Assembly: GCA_036504995.1 (NCBI GenBank) | Contig: DASXUG010000010.1 | Location: 113,940 to 177,939 of the forward strand | Direction of reading: 5' to 3' | DNA length: 64,000 nt | From: DASXUG01 sp036504995 | Lineage (GTDB): Bacteria; Pseudomonadota; Gammaproteobacteria; Burkholderiales; Methylophilaceae | Part shown: one piece after another, positions 32,901 through 40,444 of the stretch | Position numbering within the stretch: position 1 is the first letter of the stretch | Layout of the letters: each line of letters starts with the position of its first letter | Program-made: the position numbers and the translations under genes | Notes under the pieces: model-generated | Told to the model about the DNA's origin: nothing | Seen by the model: only the letters and a program-made list of their open reading frames with translations | Database searches by the model: none

Positions 32901-33718
32901 CAAACAACTTGCCTCACAAGCCCATCATAGCGTTAACGGCAAGCGTACTGCAAGAAGACAGAGTTGCGGCATTAGAGGCTGGAATGAATGGGTTTGCTTC
33001 AAAACCAGTGGACCATGAAGAGCTCACCAAACAAATAAGTTATGTATTGTTTGGAAACGCCCCCGAGCCAGTCACTGAAAATGAAACTGAGTCCACAGCT
33101 CCTGCACAAATCCTCAACTTTAAAGTTGGCGTTAAGCGTTGGGGTAACGCAAAACTCTATATCAAGGAGTTACATAATTTCTCAAAAAATCAATCCACCA
33201 ACCTAACCATCTTGAATGATCTGATTACCAATACAAAAAATGGGCAACTAAAAGCACACGCACACGCATGCAAGGGAGTTGCAGCAAACTTATCAATTGA
33301 GCTGCTTCGAGATGCATATGCTGCAATTGAAGTGACAACTGACACTGAAAGTCAGGCAAAGTTAAACGAGTTAGCCCAACTGATTACTCAACAGTGGCAG
33401 GCATTTGAGCGCGAATTGGAATTACTGGCAATGTCAGATGAACCGAACGCTATTGCTACTGAAAGCACTTTGGTGAATGATGCTTATGACAGCGTTCAAT
33501 TAGAAGAATTTATTGGTCGTATTATTGACCGAGCAAATAAAGGTCAATTCGACAGCGCTGATTTAGAGGCAATTCGAGCCATGTGCTCGCCAGAGTTACA
33601 ACTGAAGTTAACTGAAGTGACTGAGTGTTTTGATGACTTTGAGTTTCAACGCGGGATTGAAGTCCTAGTTGATATTCAACAAAACTTATCTAAAGAAGGA
33701 CTCTCTCATCATGAATAA
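29987..33718 (+). CDS. MHYT-PAS hybrid sensor histidine kinase with receiver and Hpt domains
   Basis: A 1243-residue inner-membrane sensor kinase. Seven membrane helices (about 25-260) carry three MHYT motifs: M75-H-F-I, M138-H-Y-I and M209-H-Y-A-G-M-H. These are proposed to bind a metal and sense oxygen, CO or NO. Three PAS domains follow (about 272-390, 400-518, 525-640). The HisKA motif is N-M-S-H-E-I-R-T-P with H670, then an HATPase (N box G-N-A-I-K-F, and D-T-G-I-G-I). A receiver domain follows with L-L-I-L-D-V-Q-M-P-E-K-D-G (about 945-957), and a C-terminal Hpt with H-A-H-A-C-K-G-V-A near 1090. A full phosphorelay is thus in one chain. It overlaps the HD-GYP regulator by 8 bp, so the two form one module. 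Confidence 0.92.
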   Translation: MINFELAILENIKELEIIPIQYNLWLVGLSVLIAIMTSTLAIQLGNMAQKQTSKFYKQISVISGAVALGAGVWSMHFIGMMALNLCTKVNYNVAVTALSMLPAIFASLYALNFISADSASTKSLIVGGVLVGLGIGGMHYIGIYAMEMEPRMKLQLSWLLISVVIAVLLSILALWVGIHTKSDTDFSTKKSFIRTLTGGSILGLAISGMHYAGMHASLFIGKPDLGFNPALNHSVSFSLGITLVTILIGVLAASINAMIHYRHIMEEIKIDERRLSVIFETATDAIITFDARGKIMSFNGPVHQMFEWDASEITLTNIRMLIQDYDEVATMCELNHSDGYQSSVPTRISRATGLKKTGKEFPIKISLGHVELNGVDAYVAFISDLTQQHAYEAAMRDRDIQIQSLMNNMPGVAFQFINDHSHTPLLMSPSIETLTGYQASEFISGDRKFRDLMKTEDLHKLRNIINQAILDKSSYAYEYRVTHRNGQERWVSEAGSVMLGEGANEWYINGVIIDITDSKRINAEYQSIVTAIHRSTSIVEYTTDGIITNANQIFLDLVEFTKDEVIGQHHAIFCAPGDAQTERYKNKWSALKRGQFVEGEFLRYGKNGKKIWIHASYNPLLNEDGVPVKVLLFMMDISTRKQMEIALTESKEKAEIAANSKAAFLANMSHEIRTPMNAIIGFSEIMADTDLDGQQKKYLQSINSSAKSLLRLLNDILDSAKLEKGKLEFNKIDFSLDQLVDEVISTLWIQARKKKLELLLEIAPEASGYYLGDPDRIRQVLINIVGNAIKFTLEGHVKLKVSYQGNIATLEVTDTGIGISKDRISAIFEPFTQADSSMSRRFGGTGLGTTISKQLIDAMGGTISVTSELGVGSCFTIEIPLNIGKKLVSISSKPTTQIPKLDILIADDIPLNLELLSILLTQDGHTVSTASNGQEALDLAKSKNFDLLILDVQMPEKDGLTAARELRVFERANNLPHKPIIALTASVLQEDRVAALEAGMNGFASKPVDHEELTKQISYVLFGNAPEPVTENETESTAPAQILNFKVGVKRWGNAKLYIKELHNFSKNQSTNLTILNDLITNTKNGQLKAHAHACKGVAANLSIELLRDAYAAIEVTTDTESQAKLNELAQLITQQWQAFERELELLAMSDEPNAIATESTLVNDAYDSVQLEEFIGRIIDRANKGQFDSADLEAIRAMCSPELQLKLTEVTECFDDFEFQRGIEVLVDIQQNLSKEGLSHHE

Positions 33719-34691
33719 AAAACCATTAGTATTATTGGTTGATGATGAACCAACCAACTTAAAGATTCTAAGAGAAATTCTAGAGCCTGAGTACTCGCTA
33801 AGCTTCGCAAAGAACGGAGAAGATGCGATTCAATTAGCATCAACATTACTTCCCTCTATCATTCTGCTGGATATCATGATGCCAGGCATGACAGGCTATG
33901 AAGTCTGTGAAAAGCTAAAGTCACAATCATCCACCATTAACATCCCGATTATTTTTGTTTCAGCGCTGACTGAAGAGATGGATGAAATGAAGGGGTTTGA
34001 GGTTGGTGCGGTAGACTACATTTTCAAACCAGTACGGCCAGGCATCGTAAGATCTCGTGTCAAAAATCATCTTTCGTTAGTGCGAGCAGAAGAACTCAAA
34101 ATCACGCACATGCAAATCATCGAACGGCTAGGTCGAGCCGCAGAATATAAAGACAATGAAACTGGACTGCACGTCATGAGAATGAGTCGAGTATCCAAAT
34201 TATTAGCGCTTAAGCTTGGACTCGATGATGCGTTTGCAGAGCTTTTGCTATTAGCAGCACCTATGCATGATATTGGTAAAATTGGCATTCCAGACGCTAT
34301 TTTACTAAAACCAGACAAACTAACCCCCGATGAATTTCGAGAAATACAAAAGCACCCACAAATAGGGGCAGAAATCTTAGGAGAGTCTACCTCTGAGCTA
34401 ATTAGGTTAGCGAAATCAGTGGCGCTGTACCACCACGAAAAATGGGACGGATCGGGCTACCCACATGCACTCAAAGGTACGGAAATTCCTATTGAGGCTA
34501 GAATTGTTGCAGTTGCCGATGTATTCGATGCGCTAACCAATAAACGCCCATATAAAGAGGCATGGTCAATTGAGGAAACCCTTAAGTTTTTGGTAAATCA
34601 AAAAGAGAAGCACTTTGACCCGCAGATTGTAGATGTTTTAGTAAATTCAATTGACGAAATCAATGCAAGCATCGCAATTTGGAAAGAGTAA
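33711..34691 (+). CDS. HD-GYP response regulator (RpfG-like c-di-GMP phosphodiesterase)
   Basis: A 326-residue protein starting at M-N-K-K-P-L-V-L-L, overlapping the kinase stop by 8 bp. The receiver domain (1-125) has D-D-E near the start and phospho-acceptor Asp in I-I-L-L-D-I-M-M-P. The HD-GYP domain (about 150-320) has E-T-G-L-H-V-M-R-M, the M-H-D-I-G-K-I-G-I-P-D pair and H-H-E-K-W-D-G-S-G-Y-P, so the catalytic GYP loop is intact. It is predicted to hydrolyse cyclic di-GMP on phosphorylation by the upstream hybrid kinase. A c-di-GMP-controlled Lap adhesion system lies 24 kb away in the same window. Confidence 0.94.
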   Translation: MNKKPLVLLVDDEPTNLKILREILEPEYSLSFAKNGEDAIQLASTLLPSIILLDIMMPGMTGYEVCEKLKSQSSTINIPIIFVSALTEEMDEMKGFEVGAVDYIFKPVRPGIVRSRVKNHLSLVRAEELKITHMQIIERLGRAAEYKDNETGLHVMRMSRVSKLLALKLGLDDAFAELLLLAAPMHDIGKIGIPDAILLKPDKLTPDEFREIQKHPQIGAEILGESTSELIRLAKSVALYHHEKWDGSGYPHALKGTEIPIEARIVAVADVFDALTNKRPYKEAWSIEETLKFLVNQKEKHFDPQIVDVLVNSIDEINASIAIWKE

Positions 34692-34697
34692 TATCAG

Positions 34698-34780
34698 CTT
34701 ATTAATTCGTTCATCACTCACTCAATCCTCGCCAGTCCACCAATACCTAGCCATGCAATACAAAGTGGCTTAGATTAAAA
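34698..34780 (+). repeat. Decayed copy of the tRNA-Lys 3' end and terminator (old att relic)
   Basis: The segment reads CTTATTAATTCGTT...TCAATCCTCGCCAGTCCACC, which aligns along the whole 49-bp att core with mostly C-to-T and G-to-A differences and one gap. After a 15-base insertion it continues AAAGTGGCTTAGATTAAAA, matching the terminator arm AAAGCGGCTTAGAGTGAAAA beyond attR. It is in the same orientation as attL and attR. Together with attR it brackets the kinase/HD-GYP operon. Confidence 0.6.
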
Positions 34781-34992
34781 CTTTCACCACCAGCACAAAT
34801 TGCATGATGTGCTCATGATGTGCTTATGTGCCTTAACTGAACTATTTAGCAGCATCAACTCTAAATACCATATATATATCGGTGGTTTCTCAAGTTTAAC
34901 ATATGTAAACCTAGTAATTGTTTGAGGCGTTATTGATAAACCCATACAATACCCCAATACTAGATGTGTTTAAACTTAACAGGAGTAATTGA

Positions 34993-35802
34993 ATGACGAT
35001 TAAATCTTTAGTTTTGAATGCCGTGCTATCCATTGCACTAACAATCAGCATCACAGCACTTGCAACCGAAGATGCTTCTATGCATGAAGTCTATTCCGCT
35101 ACCGAGGCAGGTAAGTTTAGCGAAGCGCAAGCCATGATGGATAAAGTGCTGCAAGACCACCCTAATAGTGCTAAAGCCCATTATGTGGAGGCAGAGCTAT
35201 TGGCAAAACAAGGAAAAATGAGTCAAGCGCAAAGCGAGCTTAATACCGCAGAAAAACTGCAGCCAGGTTTGCCTTTTGCAAAACCAGCATCTGTGGAAAA
35301 ACTAAAATCCCTCATTGGGGTATCACACACTAGCGGCTTTAGCAGCCCAGCCAGCAGTAACGGTACACCTTGGGGCATGATGTTGTTAATCGCTGGTCTG
35401 ATTGCGTTTATGTATTTTGCCGTTAAAATGATGACTAGGCGCAATCCTCCACTAGCGCCCATGAACCCTTATGGCAACAATGCCCCGATTAACCCTCAAC
35501 CCTATGGTGCAGCGCCTATGATGAACCCAACCGCATCTGGTGGGCTAGGCTCAGGCATCTTGGGCGGACTAGCGACAGGTGCCGCTGTAGGCGCAGGCAT
35601 GGTTGCAGGTGAAGCATTAATGCATCACTTTACAGATGGCGGAAGTAGTAATAATGGCTTAATCAATGATGCACATGCGGCCAACAATGGTAATCAAGAA
35701 AATAATTATCTTGCGCAGGACGATATGGGCGGCACAGACTTTGGCATTGCAGATAACGCATCTTGGGATGACAGCAGCAGTGGTTCAGACGACTGGACTT
35801 AA
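34993..35802 (+). CDS. TPR-containing membrane protein of unknown function
   Basis: A 269-residue protein. It starts with a signal-like hydrophobic stretch (L-V-L-N-A-V-L-S-I-A-L-T). Residues about 30-95 hold one or two TPR-like units (A-T-E-A-G-K-F-S-E-A-Q-A-M-M-D-K-V-L, then A-H-Y-V-E-A-E-L-L-A-K-Q-G-K-M-S-Q-A-Q). A membrane span follows at about 126-145. The C-terminal half is Pro/Asn/Gly-rich with a Gly-Ala helix (G-I-L-G-G-L-A-T-G-A-A-V-G-A-G) and an acidic Asp/Ser tail. An AACAGGAG ribosome site precedes the ATG. Orientation places the TPR in the periplasm if the leader is cleaved. It may form an operon with the following DUF4337 gene, 56 bp downstream. Confidence 0.7.
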   Translation: MTIKSLVLNAVLSIALTISITALATEDASMHEVYSATEAGKFSEAQAMMDKVLQDHPNSAKAHYVEAELLAKQGKMSQAQSELNTAEKLQPGLPFAKPASVEKLKSLIGVSHTSGFSSPASSNGTPWGMMLLIAGLIAFMYFAVKMMTRRNPPLAPMNPYGNNAPINPQPYGAAPMMNPTASGGLGSGILGGLATGAAVGAGMVAGEALMHHFTDGGSSNNGLINDAHAANNGNQENNYLAQDDMGGTDFGIADNASWDDSSSGSDDWT

Positions 35803-35858
35803 CTCTATTACCAACTAGACCTATTACTCACTAGAAAAAACTTTCAAAGGGAAAAATA

Positions 35859-36425
35859 ATGGCTGAAGAGTTTGAGGTTCACGGCCCTCACGATCATGCG
35901 CTAGAGCATGCCGCGCATGGTAGCGATTCATTTTCCGGGAAGATTGCTGTGACTACAGCAATTTTGGCTACGGTAGGCGCCTTGTTCAGTTACCAGGTCG
36001 GCTCAACGCAAAATGAAGCGGCGATGTACAAAAATGACGCAGCCATTAAAAAAACCGAAGCTGCGAATCAATGGAACTTTTACCAAGCAAAAAGCAATAA
36101 ACAAAACTTGGCCGAACTGGCATTATCTTTGCCCGTAACTGATAAAGACAAATACACGCAAGCCATTGAGCGCTATACATCAGAAAAAACTGAGATCAAA
36201 AAAGAAGCAGACAAACTAGAAGCTGAATCCAAGCACTGGGATGAGGTTTCCGAACAAACCATGCATATCCACCACCGCTGGGCACTGGCAATGACTTTGA
36301 TTCAAATCGCCATCTCTATCTCGGCGATCACCTTACTCACGCGCAAACAATCGTTAATGTATGCTGTGTATGGTATGAGTTTAGGTGGCTTTGTATTTGC
36401 TGGATTAGCGTTGCTTAATCTTTAA
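35859..36425 (+). CDS. DUF4337 family membrane protein
   Basis: A 188-residue protein with the family pattern: a His-rich start (H-G-P-H-D-H-A-L-E-H-A-A-H), a first span with K-I-A-V-T-T-A-I-L-A-T-V-G-A-L-F-S-Y at about 28-45, a long charged coiled-coil-like region (A-M-Y-K-N-D-A-A-I-K-K-T-E-A-A-N-Q-W, Y-T-S-E-K-T-E-I-K-K-E), and two spans near the C-terminus (about 145-185). The function of DUF4337 is unknown. An AAAGGG ribosome site lies just upstream. Confidence 0.85.
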   Translation: MAEEFEVHGPHDHALEHAAHGSDSFSGKIAVTTAILATVGALFSYQVGSTQNEAAMYKNDAAIKKTEAANQWNFYQAKSNKQNLAELALSLPVTDKDKYTQAIERYTSEKTEIKKEADKLEAESKHWDEVSEQTMHIHHRWALAMTLIQIAISISAITLLTRKQSLMYAVYGMSLGGFVFAGLALLNL

Positions 36426-36474
36426 AGCGCGCCACGCTCGTTTTAAATTTTCTTGGCTATAAACTCAATTTAGC

Positions 36475-37866
36475 TCAATACGGTAAAGTAACTTCAACAC
36501 TAAAACCAACAGGCGCGAGGTTGCGGGCTAAAATATTGCCGCCATGCGCCTCAACCACCTGCTTGGTAATAGCAAGACCCACTCCATGACCGATGGTTTG
36601 GGTAGTGTCCTTTCCTCTAACAAAGGGCTTAAAAATGTCCTGCAACTCTGATTCACCAACGCCTTTGCCTTGATCAGTCACCGACAAAAATACCTGTTTA
36701 CTCTCGAGACATTGACGACAAGAAATTTTTACCTCACTTGACTCTGGACCATACTTGATCGCATTACGCACAAGATTTTCAATAGCCGTATACAACAAAT
36801 CGGCTTGGCCTCTAATTGTCGCCTCCTGCTCACATATGAGCTTGAGTTTGATGTTTCTTAAGTCAGCTTCAAGTTGTGCATCAAGCACAATACTATCTAA
36901 TAATGGCTTCAAGATCACAGGCTCTTTTTGAATCTGAACTACACCAGACTCCAAACGAGAAAGCTCTAGCAGTTCGCCCAACATTTTATCCATGCGCGTG
37001 GCTTCAAGCTCAACCCTTGCTAGCGTTGCTGAAATTTTTTCAGGATTTTGACTAGCTAAGCCAAGCGCCATCTGAATCCGCGCAAGTGGTGAACGTAACT
37101 CATGAGAAACATGATGTAATAAGGTGTTCTGCCCTTTTAATAAGCTGCCAATACGAGATGCCATTAAATCAAAATCGCGGCCTAAATCGCTTAACTCATC
37201 GCTACGGTTTGACATTGCATCGCCGATACGCACATCTAATCGCCCATTAGCTGCTTCATCAAATGCAGCACGTAATGTTTTAATAGGTTTTGAAAAATAC
37301 CAAGCGAGCACCGCAGCAAACAACAAACTTACCAAAGCACCAGCAAGCAAAGGGATATAAGGGAATAGGCCCTGTGGATGGTTACCTGGTGGAGGGCCTT
37401 CTCTATCATGGCGAAAATTGGGTGTGGCATCGAATGGCAACTGGCGGCCAGCGGCAAATATCAAATACGATTTATTGTCAGCCAAAGTCACCAAGCTAAC
37501 ACTCCTGCTTTCGGGTTGCTTGGTGACAACCTGACGGGCATTTTCAACAAGACTTTTAGTGACTGGTCGCTTAAAAACATCCACCCCATTTTGATCAACC
37601 ACATAAACCACCATTGGAGGCATATGATGTTCAGTGCGCCAATCGTTGAATAGATCACCCAGCCCCTTTAAACCAGCATAACGCAAAATATAAGCGGCAG
37701 TTTCTACTTGAGACCTCGCTGGAGGACTTTGCTCTATAGCGTTCGCCACACTGGTAATTGCATTACGTTGGACATGCTCCCACCAAATGGCGATCCCCAC
37801 CCCTAACGTCGTTGTTAGCTGTGCAAGGAAGAAAAATAGGAAGAACTTTTGATATAACTTACCCAT
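36475..37866 (-). CDS. cpxA: CpxA-like envelope-stress sensor histidine kinase
   Basis: A 463-residue inner-membrane kinase. It has an N-terminal span (about 9-27), a periplasmic sensor domain to about 170, a second span, and a HAMP region with P-I-K-T-L-R-A-A-F-D-E-A-A-N-G. The HisKA motif is H-H-V-S-H-E-L-R-S-P-L-A-R, followed by N-L-V-R-N-A-I-K-Y and D-Q-G-K-G-V-G. I choose the ATG at 37866, which shares its A with the regulator's TGA stop (TGATG), over a TTG one codon upstream. The CpxA name rests on the pairing with a CpxR-like regulator, the perfect CpxR-type box and the divergent Spy/CpxP-like gene. Confidence 0.88.
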   Translation of the reverse strand: MGKLYQKFFLFFFLAQLTTTLGVGIAIWWEHVQRNAITSVANAIEQSPPARSQVETAAYILRYAGLKGLGDLFNDWRTEHHMPPMVVYVVDQNGVDVFKRPVTKSLVENARQVVTKQPESRSVSLVTLADNKSYLIFAAGRQLPFDATPNFRHDREGPPPGNHPQGLFPYIPLLAGALVSLLFAAVLAWYFSKPIKTLRAAFDEAANGRLDVRIGDAMSNRSDELSDLGRDFDLMASRIGSLLKGQNTLLHHVSHELRSPLARIQMALGLASQNPEKISATLARVELEATRMDKMLGELLELSRLESGVVQIQKEPVILKPLLDSIVLDAQLEADLRNIKLKLICEQEATIRGQADLLYTAIENLVRNAIKYGPESSEVKISCRQCLESKQVFLSVTDQGKGVGESELQDIFKPFVRGKDTTQTIGHGVGLAITKQVVEAHGGNILARNLAPVGFSVEVTLPY

Positions 37867-38543
37867 CAAGCTTTAACCATCTGGTACCCCATGCGATAAA
37901 CTGTTTGTATCAGCTGATGACCGTCATCGGCGTCTCCAATTTTGAGACGGATATTACTTAAATGCACATCGATACTGCGATCAAACCTCGGCAATGGGCG
38001 CCCCATGCCCTGCACTGACAGGTCGCTTTTACTTACAACACGCCCTGCGTTTTTAACAAGCACTTCAAGTAGATTAAACTCCGTACTGGTAAGCTCTAGT
38101 GACCGCCCATCCCACATCACACGCCGTTGCTCTGGCCACATTTTTAATTTACCCACGACAATCTCAGCAGCGTTTTGGTTAACTTGAGAGCGCCGTAAGA
38201 TGGCACGGATTCTCGCCACCAACTCACGCGGAGTACATGGTTTAGGAACATAATCGTCAGCACCTAACTCCAAGCCCAGCACACGTGCAGCATCGTCCCC
38301 TTTTGCGGTTAACATAATCACTGGAATATTGCTGTTTGCGCGAATAATGCGTAAAACTTCGGTACCAGTCATTCTTGGCATCATGACATCTAAAACAATC
38401 AAATCGAAATTTCCTGCTAATGCGTATTGGCTGCCAACTTCACCATCACTGGCTGTCGTAGCTTCAAACCCCTCTTGCTCCAGAAACTCTTTGATCATGC
38501 CTAGTAGCTCAATATCATCATCAATCAATAAAATTTTGCTCAT
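37866..38543 (-). CDS. cpxR: CpxR-like OmpR-family response regulator
   Basis: A 225-residue DNA-binding regulator. The receiver domain has D-D-D near residues 8-10, phospho-acceptor Asp in D-L-I-V-L-D-V-M-M-P and the conserved L-T-A-K-G-D-D. The C-terminal winged helix (about 125-225) shows L-E-L-T-S-T-E-F-N-L-L-E-V-L and F-D-R-S-I-D-V-H-L-S-N-I-R-L-K-I-G. It lies first in a two-gene unit with the kinase, its stop overlapping the kinase start. A GTAAA-N5-GTAAA box sits 78 bp upstream of its start, so autoregulation is likely. Confidence 0.93.
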   Translation of the reverse strand: MSKILLIDDDIELLGMIKEFLEQEGFEATTASDGEVGSQYALAGNFDLIVLDVMMPRMTGTEVLRIIRANSNIPVIMLTAKGDDAARVLGLELGADDYVPKPCTPRELVARIRAILRRSQVNQNAAEIVVGKLKMWPEQRRVMWDGRSLELTSTEFNLLEVLVKNAGRVVSKSDLSVQGMGRPLPRFDRSIDVHLSNIRLKIGDADDGHQLIQTVYRMGYQMVKA

Positions 38544-38620
38544 ATTCGACTCCAGCCCTAATAATTATGTTGCCATATTACTGTCTAGCTAATTTTCTTT
38601 ACAAGAGTTAAGAGCCTTGT

Positions 38621-38635
38621 TTTACTTAACTTTAC
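38621..38635 (-). promoter_or_regulatory. CpxR binding box
   Basis: On the minus strand this reads GTAAA-GTTAA-GTAAA, an exact match to the enterobacterial CpxR consensus GTAAA-N5-GTAAA. It lies in the divergent promoter region between cpxR and the Spy/CpxP-like gene. Further single GTAAA/TTTAC half-sites occur nearby (38598-38602, about 38651, about 38708). Confidence 0.75.
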
Positions 38636-38769
38636 ATCTATATTATTTGCGTAAATCTTCAAATCGAACAAAACAATTTACTTATTTTTTCATTCACTTA
38701 ACGGAACTTTACACAGGCCAAACTCATAATGCAGCTGTCTCGATTTGGAGATTTACACTATCAGGAAAT

Positions 38770-39342
38770 ATGATGAAAAAATTACTTTTTTCGCTCAATT
38801 ATAAAAAAATGGCAGCCATCACGTGCTTAGGCATGAGTGCGCTAGCAATTGCAGAGCCAAATGACATGGATGCGCATCACTCAGGTTGCAAGCATCAAGA
38901 ACACATGCAAGACAAGGCATTTATGCCGCCACCTGGATTTATGCCACCCCCCAGTATGCCTCGGTTTCTATTTGGCATAAAGCTAACAGAAGAGCAAAAC
39001 GATAAGATTTTTGCGTTAACTTATCCTGAAATACCTAAAAAACATGACCGTATGAAACAAAGAGTGCAACTCATCAAATCTATACAGGCATTATCTAGCA
39101 GCGAGAAGTTTGATGAGAGCGAAGCCAAAATAATTGCAGAAAAACTTGCCACAATAGATAAGGAAGAGCTGGTAAGTAATAGCATAATAGAAAACAAAAT
39201 ATTTCAAATACTTACGACAGAGCAACGTACTCAACTACAAAAAAACCAAACGCAAGAGTCTGACCCTAAAATGATGAGGCCAATCCACTTTATGCCCACG
39301 CACGGCATAACAGATCGTGCTCATCATCAAGATACTTTTTAA
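38770..39342 (+). CDS. Spy/CpxP-like periplasmic protein
   Basis: About 190 residues. The start is the ATG at 38770 (or the next at 38773), preceded by CAGGAAAT; the upstream in-frame extension is discarded. A signal peptide (M-A-A-I-T-C-L-G-M-S-A-L-A-I-A) is present. The mature part has a His-rich segment (D-A-H-H-S-G-C-K-H-Q-E-H-M), a Pro-rich linker (M-P-P-P-G-F-M-P-P-P) and a helical LTxxQ-type region: L-T-E-E-Q-N-D-K-I-F, with the second repeat as L-T-T-E-Q-R-T-Q-L-Q. The LTxxQ repeats define the Spy/CpxP family of envelope chaperones and CpxA inhibitors. Divergence from cpxRA is the classical cpxP position. Confidence 0.85.
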   Translation: MMKKLLFSLNYKKMAAITCLGMSALAIAEPNDMDAHHSGCKHQEHMQDKAFMPPPGFMPPPSMPRFLFGIKLTEEQNDKIFALTYPEIPKKHDRMKQRVQLIKSIQALSSSEKFDESEAKIIAEKLATIDKEELVSNSIIENKIFQILTTEQRTQLQKNQTQESDPKMMRPIHFMPTHGITDRAHHQDTF

Positions 39343-39371
39343 GCAAATAATAGTCATTAGCATGGAGACCG

Positions 39372-39641
39372 ATGATCATGAATTACACTGACTGTTTAGA
39401 ACGCTCAATATGGTTACAACTCAATAACGGTATATGGCCCAATGAGTTATTAGAGATTAAACCTAAAAAGTGGGATCTCGTGGATATGAACTTGAAAGGA
39501 AAGTTGGTGCTTGATCATTTCGGCCAAATTATCTACAAAATCACATTGTTATGTAATGCCGAAATTGCTAAAAATAACAGATCTAGAACAAACAAAGCCT
39601 ATCATCTGGCGGGCTCAGGTGAGTCTACTATGTACCCGTGA
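39372..39641 (+). CDS. Small hypothetical protein
   Basis: An 89-residue open frame starting 30 bp after the Spy-like gene, with GGAG a few bases upstream (CATGGAGACCG). ATG codons at 39372 and 39378 are both possible. The sequence (W-L-Q-L-N-N-G-I-W-P-N-E-L-L-E-I-K-P-K-K-W-D) resembles no family I know. Its ribosome site and position suggest a real gene in the same transcript, but coding support is thin. Confidence 0.4.
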   Translation: MIMNYTDCLERSIWLQLNNGIWPNELLEIKPKKWDLVDMNLKGKLVLDHFGQIIYKITLLCNAEIAKNNRSRTNKAYHLAGSGESTMYP

Positions 39642-39742
39642 GCTGTTTTACATACCTTTACACATTGCACCCATCATTAATCAAAACCGTATCCGATAAA
39701 TCAAATATGCGAGTGTGATGCGCATATTTGATTAAGGAGAAT

Positions 39743-40387
39743 ATGATGACAACCAGTATTTCAAGTTTGAGCTCGCAAATTGCCAGCTCTTTATTTTCAA
39801 AAATTGATACGAAAAACCAAGGCTATATAGACAAAACCGAACTAAGCTCCAGCTCTAGTGACGGTGATAGCTCAAGCACTGACGACGCTTTTAATGCTCT
39901 AGACAGCGATAGTGATGGCAAGGTCACCAAGAGCGAACTCACCAAAGGTATAGAAAGCTTACTCAGCAGCCTTAATAGTTCAAGCGTCAATGGGCAAGAT
40001 GACGCCAACAGACCGCCGCCTCCCGATGGTCCCCCACCAGATGACAAAGGCGACGGAAGTGATTCTGGGCTGACGAAAGATCAAATGACTAAAATGGCAT
40101 CTGAATCAAAGGACAGCAAGCTTTCAAGCATGTTGAAGGATGTCTCTAGCAATTTTGACACTGCAGATACCAATAAAGATGGAAAAGTAAGCCGCGAAGA
40201 AGCCATGGCTTATGAGAAGTCAAAGGGCGACAGCGCTTCAAATAGCGCAAGCTCTGCATCCGAAAATACCTCATCCAATAGCGAGGTTGCTATGAAAAAG
40301 ATTGCGGAACTTTTAGCTAAGTATGCCTCGGACTCCAACACACAAACTAGCGCTACATCATCAAGTAGCGTTTCGGTAACTGCCTAA
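39743..40387 (+). CDS. EF-hand calcium-binding protein
   Basis: About 214 residues, starting at ATG 39743 or 39746 behind an AAGGAG ribosome site. Three clear EF-hand loops are visible: D-T-K-N-Q-G-Y-I-D-K-T-E (about 22-33), D-S-D-S-D-G-K-V-T-K-S-E (about 54-65) and D-T-N-K-D-G-K-V-S-R-E-E. The rest is rich in Ser and Asp with a Pro-rich linker (R-P-P-P-P-D-G-P-P-P-D-D). There is no signal peptide. Similar Ser-rich EF-hand proteins in Xanthomonas (XopAW-like) are secreted by other routes, so surface or extracellular location is possible. The neighbour on the opposite strand has the same Ser/Pro-rich style. Confidence 0.85.
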   Translation: MMTTSISSLSSQIASSLFSKIDTKNQGYIDKTELSSSSSDGDSSSTDDAFNALDSDSDGKVTKSELTKGIESLLSSLNSSSVNGQDDANRPPPPDGPPPDDKGDGSDSGLTKDQMTKMASESKDSKLSSMLKDVSSNFDTADTNKDGKVSREEAMAYEKSKGDSASNSASSASENTSSNSEVAMKKIAELLAKYASDSNTQTSATSSSSVSVTA

Positions 40388-40421
40388 ACTAACTGGGCTA
40401 GTTGCGCTGGCCCAGTTAGTT
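40387..40421. terminator. Hairpin between the convergent EF-hand and Ser-rich genes
   Basis: AACTAACTGGGC and GCCCAGTTAGTT are perfect reverse complements with 11 bases between, starting at the last base of the EF-hand stop. No T-run follows, so termination may be by RNA structure only. Confidence 0.5.
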
Positions 40422-40444
40422 AACCATACAGAAAACAGCTATCA

